64,000 nt of DNA, taken from positions 868,001 to 932,000 of the forward strand of contig JAFFSR010000010.1 of the NCBI GenBank assembly GCA_017163975.1, written 5' to 3'. Below are positions 54,824-64,000 of the stretch, piece by piece. Origin of the DNA: Anastatus disparis. Its lineage: Eukaryota; Arthropoda; Insecta; Hymenoptera; Eupelmidae. Made by a program: the position numbers and the translations under genes. Under the pieces are notes generated by a model that made no database searches, had not been told where the DNA came from, and saw only the letters and a list, made by a program, of their open reading frames with translations. Within the stretch, counting starts at the first letter, position 1; every line of letters starts with the position of its first letter.

Positions 54824-56210
54824 TGTAACGTTTTTCCCTTTCGGGAGGGGGAAATACGTGTAACTCCTGTTGCCAGACGCTTCAGTGAGTTACCAGGGTA
54901 AGATCGGCAGGAGTTGGAGGGATCGGACGGTGGAAAGTAAAGGAAAGTAACCGGGTTTAACACGTTCGGTTATGCTAGGGAGTACCTTGGCTTTATTGTA
55001 TTCATAAAACTCTTACAACGACGATTATAAAATATAGAATAATAATAATGTATTAATCCAAAGCTAAACCTAATAGTCTTATATAATGCAAATAACTAAC
55101 CTAACCTTAACGGAATGAAATGTACAAAAATAATTAGTTCTTTAATTGAATCGGCCACTTGACGGCTATTTAATAAATAAATCAAATTAATCAATAGTCT
55201 TTAAAGAATCTAAATTATAGTTTATTTTAACTAAGTGATTCTACGGCCTGGACGGTTTAGTTTATACCGGCGGCTTTTACCTGCAACAATATGCAAAACA
55301 AAAGAAGCAAGTGATTAATAATTAAACGTGACTATAATATAACTAGGCGGCGGCTTTTAATAACGCTATGCTTAATACTACGGTGATAATAATGACGGTG
55401 GGTAGCCGGCTCCCTTAATTATCTGAATTACGGATCTCTATAGGCATGCGGGACCTTTAAGTGACGTAAAGACAATGAGTGGCCGACACCCTTAACTTAT
55501 TCTAATATCTTAATAATAACGCGCGGTCGGACGGAGTCCTCTAAATTAATAAAAATGCATTAAGTGGACGACACCCTTAACTTATTCTAATGTCTAATAT
55601 TTATACGCGGCCAGACGGAGTCCTTTAAACTAATACGAATTAAATAATTAGGTGGACGACACCCTTAATATATTCCATAATCACGTGGTGGCGGACGCGA
55701 CGGCTACGGGTTAACCAGACCCTTGGTTAAGCCAGCGGCGAAATGTGAAATAGAATATAATATTACGGGTGGACGTCACCCTTAAATTCAACGGCGCAAG
55801 TTCGGCATTGCGGCGGCGGCAAAAATAGCAAGTGGGCTCTAGGCAGGTAGATTTACGCCAGCGTGCTCACTCGACGTATTTCTAACACTGCCAGCATATG
55901 CACTAGAGTTTAGACCAGCGTGCTCGGTCTATCTATGTGGTGCTCCACAAGCCAAGGCAACCAGCTACTACTGGCCCCATTCTCTCTTAGCCTAGCGTGC
56001 TCACTAAGGTAAAGAGAGAGAGAGGACCGTAGTCTACACTGTTCTGGTTAGCTGTGCTTCTTGGCCTCTTATATACTCTGGCCTCATTTTTCCCGTTGAG
56101 TGCAACGACGTTTAAGGTTTCCGCCTAGCGACTGAGCTCAGAACTACTGTTCTATCGTAGCTAGCCGTTAGGCGGGAAATTTAAATGCGCGGGTATGTAT
56201 ACTCGTCGCA
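54824..56210 (-). mobile_element. solo LTR of an LTR retrotransposon
   Basis: The 1,387-bp insert starts TGTAACG and ends GTCGCA, flanked by AGGC (54820-54823, 56211-56214). LINE copy 1 (near 30345-30370) has the uninterrupted site. TG...CA ends with a 4-bp duplication and no internal gene define a solo LTR, left by recombination. It is much richer in G+C than the window and contains three copies of a 90-100-bp unit (GTGGACGACACCCTTAACTT type) at 55475-55680. A TATATAAG on the minus strand (56068-56075), about 135 bp from that end, suggests minus orientation. Confidence 0.85.
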
Positions 56211-56214
56211 AGGC

Positions 56215-58097
56215 AAAACAACAAAGGCCCCAGCACCGAAGGCTGTGGAACTCCTAGGTTAGTTGTTAGCCAACCTGATTCTTCTTGTAAGTGTGTCGAT
56301 ACCATTTGTTTCCTCCCTGAAATTATAGGAGTTTATCCAAATGAGAGCGGCCCTGGAAAACCTCATCGATCTAAGCCTTGCAAGTAATTTGAAGGGAGAG
56401 ATCGTGTCGAATGCCTTACTGAAGTCAAAAAACAAAAGAAGTGTGACGGGTTTTTTGTCTAGGCCTGATCTTATGTCGTCAGTTAATTTAAGTATGGCTG
56501 TCTGCGTTGAATGATGTTTTCTAAAACCAGTCTGCATCGGATCAAGCAAGTTATTTGTAGAAATATACTCCTGCAAATGGTCGTGAGCAATCTTCTCAAG
56601 TACCTTCGAAAGAAAACACAGAATCGCAATAGGCCTAAAATCCTTAGGCGATTTAGGTGCAGAGCACTTTTTCAAAGGCACTATACGTGCCTGCTTCCAA
56701 GGGCCAGGGAAGACCCCCGCGCAAAATAGGAGTTGAACAGAGTCACAAGATGTTCTCTAATAAACGGCAAAGCCTTAAGTATCACGTTTTGCGGAATGCC
56801 ATCCTCTCCGCACGCCTGGGATGAGAAATGAGAAATCGCGAGAACAGCATCATTCATATCAATCTGTTTGAAAGTGAAACCATTTCCACTATATTCAGAA
56901 AGAAATTTCTCGCGACGCCCATCATTATCACCATGCGGAGAAACCGACATCCCGGCAAAGTGCGCATTAAACTCATCAGGAGTAAATCCAAGTACCCTTG
57001 AGGTCCGGATGGAAGTCCTTCCAGACATTACCATTCGCAAGAGCTTCGAACAGTCTATTGTGATAATATGTAGTTCTTGTATGTTCAGTCTGTTCGTCCA
57101 CTGTTTTTTGTAAATGTAAAAATTCAGAGAGATATTGCATATTTTTTGTCCGTTTATATCTTCGATAAACAGCATCTCTTTTGCGCTGCATCTGCGACAA
57201 TTCTTTATTTAACCACGGAGGTTTAGCATTTGTATATTTAAGTGTCTTCACTGGAACTAAATTTTCTACAACATAAGTTAAATTGTCACAAATGCAGCCA
57301 AGTGCAGACTCGGGGTCAACTATACCCTCTGTGCGTTGTGTCCAATCATAGTTAGTCAATTTTTCTAATAATATGTTTTGACAAATATTTTTATAATTCC
57401 TATATTTAATCAATTGTTAATCTACAGTGCGTTTATCATAGGCAATAGCAACGTCAATGAAATTGTGCCGACTATGAAAGTTTGCAGGCAAGTTACGTGC
57501 GTCAAGTATGCAGTCATTGTCATCCACAAGAATCAGGTCAATCCATGTGTGAGACGCCGGAGCGATATGCGCGGCACCGTGCTGGACCAACTGAAGCGAA
57601 AGCTCTGCCGACAGTTTATTAACAAACCTCACATCACTGCTTTCTCGTAGGAGATCGGCATTCAGATCACCCATAATATTTTTATGTGAAAAGTCACAGG
57701 ATAAATCTCTTAAAGAGTCTAAGAAATCATGATTTTTAGTAAATAAAATGGCAGGAAGGCGATAAATGTTAGAAACCAGCACAGGTTCAGAGTCGCCATC
57801 TTTAATAGAGCAGAAAATTCACTCTAGGACTTAAGGTTTACCAGAGGTAGTATAGGTTTTGGTATTTGATAAAGTTAATACATCACAATTTAAATGATTC
57901 CTAATATAAAGAGTAACCCCTCCTCCATGAAGGTTTCTGTCCTGCCGAAATATTTTAAACCCTTTGATCCGAATGACATCATCCGAGACAGTCGATCCCA
58001 GCCAGGTTTCAGCCACTCCAAACAGATCATAAGAAGGGCCATCACAAAGAAGTTCACGCACCTGTTCAATGTGAGCTCTTAAGGAGGTCACATTCAA
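56215..58097 (-). pseudogene. LINE ORF2, endonuclease and N-terminal reverse transcriptase
   Basis: In order: MNVTSLRAHIEQVRELL and FGVAETWLGSTV (APE-type endonuclease, 58097 down); after a stop, VSNIYRLPA, NIMGDLNADLLR, SHTWIDLILVDD and SRHNFIDV (57782 down); linker AKPPWLNKELSQMQRKRDAV (57413 down); FTPDEFNAHFAG; then reverse transcriptase KDFRPIAILCFLSKVLEKI, QTGFRKHHSTQTAILKL, LLFFDFSKAFDTISPFK (56681 down). The endonuclease nicks the target and the transcriptase copies the RNA there. Frameshifts at about 57415, 56975 and 56680 and a stop near 57835 make it inactive. The sequence type is CR1/Jockey-like. Confidence 0.8.
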
Positions 58098-58157
58098 AAA
58101 GCCCGCCCGCAGTTCACCCTTTTTCCCTGTTCCAGTCCTCGAAGTGATCCGGCTTAG

Positions 58158-59744
58158 TCATTGGGGAGAGAGGTTGACATTATTACTATCTAACTTTTCC
58201 CTATCAACAATACATTTTTTATTAGTCAAATATATCATTTTTCGAGGCAAATGTATATGCTTTCTCTCCACTTTCTCGTCTTGCCAGAAATCTACCATTT
58301 CTATCTCATACAAATTTAATGCCTCTGTTTTTAGCATATTTCTTGAGGTCTTTAAAGATTTTATATTTATCTTTTTGGAGATAATCATTAATAAATATAT
58401 GATGATGCTTTTCTATGGGAGATAAACTAGCAAAACGAGAAAGATCAATATCTGCAGTTAAGAAATTTGTAATTTTCCTTTTTTTAATGTGTATCTGTCT
58501 CACCAGATTCGCCTCCGAGAGTCTAACCAGCAGCGAGGTGGGATCCCCTGGACTGTCTCTGATCGCACTGTTTATAGTATCAGATGGTGTTAACATAACG
58601 ACCGATAATATATGTGCTGGTGATAAGTTTGGAAGTATGGCAATAAGGATGGCAAACGTATAATCTTCCAGACGAACATTAGCCGCTAAGCAGCTCAGTC
58701 CGCTAGAGATCACCAAGTAACCACCCTCGGCACCACAATCCGATTGTCTGTTTTGTGGCAATGTAGTGTTAGGGTCAGGTGTTTTTATTGTGTTTGAGTT
58801 TGCGAGTGGATTGCTTTCACGCTCCTCCACACGCTCCAGCACACTGAGATCAGAGAGAGTCTGCACCACACATGCTACCCCCAACGCGAGATCAGAAAGA
58901 TTCTTGTCCACTTCATTAAATTCATTTACTAACATTGAATTTATATTATTAATTTTAGAGTTAAAATTTTTGTTAATCGTTTCACAATATTTATTTAGAG
59001 CGGACAACAACTCACCCTCTAAAATGCTGACTCTCTCTCTTTTAATTTAAGATTTTCATCCAGCAGCCCCGCCTGCACAGCCGTTAAATTCTTAATTAAT
59101 TTATTTTGGCTGTCAAGTCTGTCCAATATATCTCGCAAGCCATCACTAACACCCATGACACTACTTTTAAGACCCAGAAGTCTATCAAGAGCACCCAGTA
59201 CCGACTCAAGCTTACGAGACAAAAAGCCTTCCATTGCAGACAGAGCAGCATGGACAGAAGAGAAATCAACATTATTATTTAAATTTTCATTATTATTTTT
59301 AAGTGAGGTAGTAGGGGCATCATGCGTAGCGCCACCTCTGTCACGTATAATTAAAGCAGAATTAATACTTAAATTAGGTTTCTTCTTCTCTGCCGTGCCA
59401 CTATCCTTCTGCGATGCCTTAACTTTTGGTTACTCCTGTATAGCGATGACTGGTGCTACTTGCGTGTTAGACTTTGAAGAAGTAGAAGAACTAAGAGGCA
59501 ACTTCTTTTTATCTCGTATCTGACCACTATTATTACCAGCGTTAAGTACATGAGCAGTGGAGGGGATGGTCTTCTCTCCTTTTGCCTGTACGCATTTACT
59601 ACAAACGTAGTTAGCGCTGCCCACCGATTGAACTCGTGACATACACTTAACAGGACAGCGCTGGCGGCAGGTGACACGATTGTGTAACATTTTTGCTCCA
59701 CGAATGTTTGATGTTGGCTGCTTACATATATAACAACGCTCCAT
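58158..59744 (-). pseudogene. LINE ORF1 (zinc finger, coiled coil, FP-like C-terminus)
   Basis: The likely start is MERCYICKQP (59744), opening a Cys/His-rich PHD-like finger: CYICKQ, CRQRCPVKC, YVCSKCVQA. After a TAA at about 59430 the same frame continues to the coiled-coil frame 59019-59234 (LDRLDSQNKLIKNLTAVQAG). The next frame (59010-58306) has the C-terminal domain with RLSEANLVRQIHIKKRK and HHIFINDYLQKDKYKIFKDL, typical of ORF1 proteins with a baculovirus-FP-like domain. A last shift leads to MVDFWQDEKVERKHIHLPRK near 58300. ORF1 proteins bind the LINE RNA. Here one stop and two shifts inactivate it. Confidence 0.75.
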
Positions 59745-60063
59745 GGTAGCGACCTTTTGCGGCAAATTCCAAAAACTACGTCGCTGAGCGTTTACCAACG
59801 AGTACTTGCCGTTTCCCTCCAAAAAAATATGATACATATAGCAGTCAGACACTAACCTCAAAAAGTCCTCGGCTCCTGAAATTCACAATTACAGAGCAAG
59901 TCCAGCATCTCTCCTCTCAAATTCAATATTGATGCTGACTTGCATTAGGGCGCCTGCGAGTAACCTGTAACAAAAACGTCCAAAGGCAGTTTTGCGGTAG
60001 AAAAAAGACCAAAAACCACAGAGCGTCACAAAGAATGTTAAGCGCCACTTACGTACCACGTGA

Positions 60064-60770
60064 CCATGAAAATATAAATTTCAAAAAAATATTGGGCCCA
60101 AAAAAATACAGAGCCAAAGAATATATAAGAATCGAAAAAATATTTGGCCCAAAAAAAATTAGAACCCAAGACAATATAAGGTCCAAAGAAAATAGCACTC
60201 AAAAAAAAGTAGAGCCCGAAAAGTATAAGGTCCAGAAAGATATAGAGCTAAATAAAATATAAGACCCAAAAAAATCATAGAACCCAAGAAAATATAAATT
60301 TAAAAAAAAATATTAGGCCCAAAAATATAGAGCACAGGAATATATAAAAATTGAATAAATATTAGGCCCAAAAAATATAGAGCCCAAGAATACATAAGAA
60401 TCGAAAAAATATTGGTCCCAAAAAAAAATAGAGCCCAAGAAAATATAAAGCCCAAAAAAAATATGAGGCCCGTAGAAAATAGGACTCAAAAAAATGTAAA
60501 ACCTGAAAAATATAAGGCCCAGAAAAATAGAGCTAAATAAAATATAGTACCCAAAGACTTATAAAACCCAAGAAAATATTAATTTCGAAAAAATATTAGG
60601 CCAAAAAAAATATAAGGCCCAGAAAAATATAGAGCTAAATAAAATATAGGACCCAAAAAAATTATAGAACCCGAGAAAATATAAATTAAAAAAAAATATT
60701 GGGCCCAAAAAAATTTAGGACGCAAGAAAATATAAGACCCAAAAAAATATGGTCCATAAAGATGATTATG
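60064..60770. repeat. A-rich degenerate minisatellite, right part
   Basis: Same unit type as 52720-53341 (AAAAATATTGGGCCCAAAA, AGAGCCCAAGAATATATAAG). The two halves form one array of about 1.3 kb split by the LINE. Confidence 0.85.
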
Positions 60771-60899
60771 ACTAATGAGGACTAATTATATAGGGCCCAA
60801 TAAAAAATTGCTATCTTATTACCAAAAGATTAGACACATTTAACATATGCGGAGAACCGGAGAAACGGAAAAAAAGTGGTTCCACTTTAATATAATATA

Positions 60900-60902
<3 letters not shown>

Positions 60903-60961
<59 letters not shown>
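60903..60961. repeat. (TA)n microsatellite
   Basis: TA dinucleotide array. Confidence 0.95.
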
Positions 60962-60964
<3 letters not shown>

Positions 60965-61613
60965 TGGGTTAACTAACTTCGGCTAAACTTTGTGCAGACA
61001 TGACGAGAATATTGCCGTCACTTTAATATGTTATAATATATCTAAAAAAAAGATACTCTGCAAAATTTCGGCGTGAAATATGTACTGGAACAAACGTGAG
61101 GTTAGGCCAAAGTCTGAAAAAAAAGCTTTTTTACGATTTTTAAAACGTTTTAAAAAAATCAAAACTTCATCAATCTTGACTCAACCACCATGATTTTCTT
61201 AAAAAAAATTTTTGTTTTATACTGACAATTGTAGGAGAAAGTCTACAGTTCTAAAAACATTAGGCATTTTTTACGAAAAATAAACTATTTTGGATGTTTT
61301 ATGACTTTGAAACCGTAACTTAAAATCGATTTTATTACTTCAAGCATTCTTTTTCTTTCGAAGAGAGCTTTGATTTTTAAGGCTAAAAAATTTTGTACGA
61401 CTTGTAGAAGCTGGGATACAACTGTTTGAGAAAACGCATTTTTTCAATATTTACTCAATTTGCAGCATCATAACTCTTTTCTGACAAGTTCAAATCAAAC
61501 GAAATGTTCAGAAAATATTCCTTGAACCTACACTGAAAAAAATAGAATCTAGGAGTAAAAGGAAAAATCTATTTGATTCCTAGTTCTTGAATCAAATAGA
61601 AATCTAGTTGCAC
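60962..61613. other. AT-rich DNA without a recognised gene
   Basis: Nothing assignable seen. Confidence 0.4.
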
Positions 61614-61617
61614 TTAA

Positions 61618-61904
61618 GAGGAGGTCACGTATCTCTGTCCTTTTCTAATCAAAGAATTGAGTTTTTTACACAAACTAATAACTTCAGCAAAAAATGAAGA
61701 GAAAGCCGCATCTCGTTATAAAAAAAGCAATATTTTCTTTGATAAGAAAGAATGAATTTTATTGCTTCGTTTTCAAGGAAACCTTGAAAAACTTAAATCA
61801 TAGAGGTTAGGGTGGACAGTCTCTTCATTTTTTGATAAAGTTATTAGTTTTTGTAAAAAAATCATTTCTTTGATTAGAAAAGGACAGAGATACGTGACCT
61901 CCTC
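61618..61904. mobile_element. TTAA-GAG foldback MITE, copy 7
   Basis: 287 bp between TTAA 61614-61617 and 61905-61908. Ends GAGGAGGTCACGTATCTCTG and complement; arms carry CTGTCCTTTTCTAATCAAAG. It is the shortest and cleanest member of the group. Confidence 0.9.
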
Positions 61905-61908
61905 TTAA

Positions 61909-62214
61909 TAATTATAATCATCCTGCAAAATCGCAGTAATCTAGGTTCTAGCAGAAAATCCTCTATCTTCAAGAAGAATTCTATTAGAATTTAGAGGATA
62001 TATACTTGTTAATAAAAACCACAAAGAAATTTTTTACATCAGAATGTATTTACCAAGGGATTAATAACTCTTGAAATCATTGAAGCACCCAATTTTGAAT
62101 CAATTTCAATCTGTTATGAAATCAATGTATTTAAAACAAAATCTTAAAATCGTAATATTTTGAAAATTTTTAGTGATTTTTCAAAAGTTGAAGAAAATAT
62201 AAAAGATGGAGTTC
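61909..62214. other. AT-rich DNA without a recognised gene
   Basis: Short words (AATCTAGG, TCAAATAGA) continue the low-complexity region on either side; no gene. Confidence 0.35.
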
Positions 62215-63110
62215 TTTGTTCATGCACTGGAAAAAGAATTCGTTGAATTCAAGTAAATTGGTTTACTTGAAATTCATTTACTTGTATCAAGTAAATTTTA
62301 TCTTAAATTAGGTAAAAATTTGTTGAATCAAATAAATATTTATTTGATTATTAAATCAGGATTTACTTGAAAATATTTACTTCAAACAAGTAAATTAGTA
62401 ATTTAAATTTAGAATATTTATTTAGATATGAAAAATCATTTACTTGAATCAAAAAAACATATTTGTTTAAATTTAAAAAATCACTGTTAAATAAATATTT
62501 ACTTGAATTAAATAAGTTCAACTTTAAATGAAAATATAGGTATTTTCTTCAAATAAATAAGAGTCAACATAAGAAATTTACTAAATTAAAGTAAATACTT
62601 ACTAAAAACAAATAAATATTTACTAAACTAAACAGAAATTTCAAAAAAATAATTTAATTGATATTAACAAACCAATGTATTAATATTAGTTTATTTGTAT
62701 CGAGTAAATATTGTCTTAATTGAAATAAAAGGCTACTAAGAATAAATATTTATTTCAAAGTAATCAGTTAAATTACTTAATAATATTTACTATAAACAAA
62801 TAAACTATTTAGCTAAACGTAATGCATAGGTTTATTAATAAATAAATAATTTATTTGAATCAAATAAATATTTATTTGAATATTAAATCTGAATTTACTT
62901 GAAAATATTTACTTTAAACAAGTAGTTTAGAAATTTTAATTTAATATAATTACTTGAATCAAAAAAACATTATTTATTTGAATCAAGAAAAATAATTTTC
63001 TGAAATATGACGAACCATTAAAATATATGTTTATTTGAAATAAATAAATATCTATTTAGTTGTATCAAAACATCAGAAATCACTATTTATTTAACTTAAA
63101 TAAAGATTAT
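62215..63110. repeat. low-complexity array of TTTACTTGAATCAAATAAATA words
   Basis: Self-complementary words AAATAAATATTTATTTGA, TTTACTTGAA and CAAGTAAATT recur dozens of times with no fixed period. The array can pair with itself extensively. No ORF. Confidence 0.7.
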
Positions 63111-63116
63111 CTTATT

Positions 63117-63524
63117 GTTCAAGATTAAGAAGAATTTCTCTTAATGTTCAAGATTAAGAAGAATTTTCTAGATCATACACATTCTCAACACATACATCTA
63201 ATACGCAAGCGCACACTCTCGTCACAGTTTGCTTTGTCGCGTTGTTAAATTTTGTTGAGTGAGTCCTTGCCTAGCGTTCGAAGTCTCACAAGCATCTCAA
63301 TGCTCGTGACTTACACACAATCCAAGACATCATTTATACAGTCCACACTACAACCTTATATTGAAAATTTATCAGTTTCTCTTTGTTTTGTAATTATGAT
63401 TAGATGAATTAATTTGTAACAATAAATTGAGTAATTATAAGTGAAGTGTTGTGTTGTAGTTATTTTTCGATATCGCACCTGTAAATCTGTCTAATTACGC
63501 ACATTTTTTGGTCCTTCTAGCCGG
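63117..63524 (+). mobile_element. possible 5' LTR and leader of an LTR retrotransposon
   Basis: Base composition changes sharply at about 63180. TGTTCAAGATTAAGAAGAAT occurs twice (63117, 63141) and could mark the LTR start. Near the end comes TTTTTTGGTCCTTCTAGCCG, a leader pattern I associate with insect BEL/Pao-type elements, just before the reading frame at 63525. The element would extend beyond the window. No second LTR is available to test this. Confidence 0.35.
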
Positions 63525-64000
63525 ATGTATAAGTTTTTTATCAAGGAGAATCATCGGCAAGTTCATTTCAGTGCAGGTTTGACGGCGGTGCAATATCTAT
63601 CTCTTTGTTGCATGCATTTTTCCTCGCTGCAACCTTCCAATCTACTTCATCTTATTCACAAAAATGTTGTGATTTCATTAAGGTATTTCATCAATTTTTT
63701 TCTGCATTCGTAACGCCTTTATTACAAATTTAAAATTTTCATAATTGAATAATTATTTCATGCATGAATAAATTCATCTAAATTTCGAATCTAAAGTTGC
63801 TTAGTTTTTCCAAATCAAAACATTCTTTCATTGTGTGTGTCGCGTACGTGTGACTTTTAGTAAACATAAGCGCTTAAGCAACTCACATTCCTTCGAGTTA
63901 ATAGCCTAGGCAGTTATTTTCGCTCTATCTCTCTCCTTCTCTTCGAACTCGCCAGTCAGCAGAACATACACGTTCTCGGTTCAGAGAGAGATAGCTCACC
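63525..64000 (+). other. window end, unassigned
   Basis: A 62-codon frame (63525-63713) starts right after the leader pattern but shows no Gag motif I recognise. The last 150 bp are richer in C+T and contain inverted CTATCTCTCT/AGAGAGATAG words. Confidence 0.3.

Larger units (their letters stand above)
53342..60063 (-). mobile_element. near-full-length CR1/Jockey-like LINE, copy 2, inserted in a minisatellite
   Basis: The 3' end (53342) has the tail ATAGATAGATAGATGAGC, the complement of copy 1's tail. ORF2 and ORF1 follow on the minus strand, and the 5' end is near 60063, where the minisatellite resumes. A solo LTR (54824-56210) and a MITE (53855-53992) lie inside; without them the element is about 5.2 kb. 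Copy 1 at 30164-32098 gives the empty sites for both. Confidence 0.85.

Noticed and set aside
56511..59523. Plus-strand frames across the LINE
   Set aside because: All are shadows of the minus-strand ORF1 and ORF2.

Overview
This is a very AT-rich eukaryotic (insect-like) genomic window made almost entirely of transposable elements, many nested in one another, with at most one exon of an ordinary host gene. GT-AG introns, Helitron, Penelope, CR1/Jockey-like LINE, mariner, LTR and tRNA-SINE remnants, long foldback elements and many (TA)n tracts all point to an arthropod. A hymenopteran such as a braconid wasp would fit, but the sequence alone does not prove it.

Layout. 0-9 kb: small inverted-repeat elements, a Penelope-like fragment (minus), a foldback element, and a decayed Helitron (plus) with helicase remains, a broken C2H2 zinc-finger ORF and a 3' end at 8878. 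9-14.6 kb: a ~165-bp satellite, arrays built on AGCGACAAT-type words, and a 1.07-kb palindromic element. 14.9-17.9 kb: a ~3.07-kb DNA transposon with ~130-bp terminal inverted repeats and a minus-strand transposase-like gene, broken by two stop codons. 18.4-30.2 kb: two ~1.04-kb inverted arms enclose a second, multi-exon member of the same gene family, interrupted by foldback elements that can be removed on paper with the reading frame kept. 30.2-32.1 kb: 5'-truncated LINE (plus). 33-37 kb: MITEs, a tRNA-like sequence, an ACTGG-rich palindromic array, and a spliced exon (37164-37415) that may belong to a TDRD3-like host gene. 37.5-40.3 kb: a mariner/Tc1-type transposon. 40.4-44.5 kb: foldback elements and MITEs. 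44.5-47.4 kb: a Helitron on the minus strand, cut by a piggyBac-type MITE. 47.6-48.4 kb: G-rich DNA, an 11/44-bp minisatellite and another Helitron 3' end. 48.6-52.7 kb: a plus-strand run of ULP1-like protease, repeat-coded basic protein, cysteine-rich domain and PIF1/Helitron-like helicase. 52.7-60.8 kb: a minisatellite split by a near-full-length LINE (minus), itself holding a solo LTR and a MITE. 60.9-64 kb: a MITE, TTTACTTGA-type low-complexity DNA and a possible LTR-retrotransposon start.

The elements record their own history. Several insertions sit in recognisable coding or repeat sequence, so target-site duplications can be read without an outside reference: TTAA for an eight-member TTAA-GAG MITE group and two piggyBac-like MITEs, 2-bp duplications for three CCCTA-ended foldback elements, TA for the mariner, 14 bp for a SINE, and 4 bp for a solo LTR. 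Four copies of a GC-hairpin/CTAG motif are Helitron 3' ends, and two of them lie on the correct strand downstream of Helitron helicase remains. The least familiar content is the transposase-like family at 15-28 kb and the ULP1-repeat-helicase assembly at 48.6-52.7 kb.
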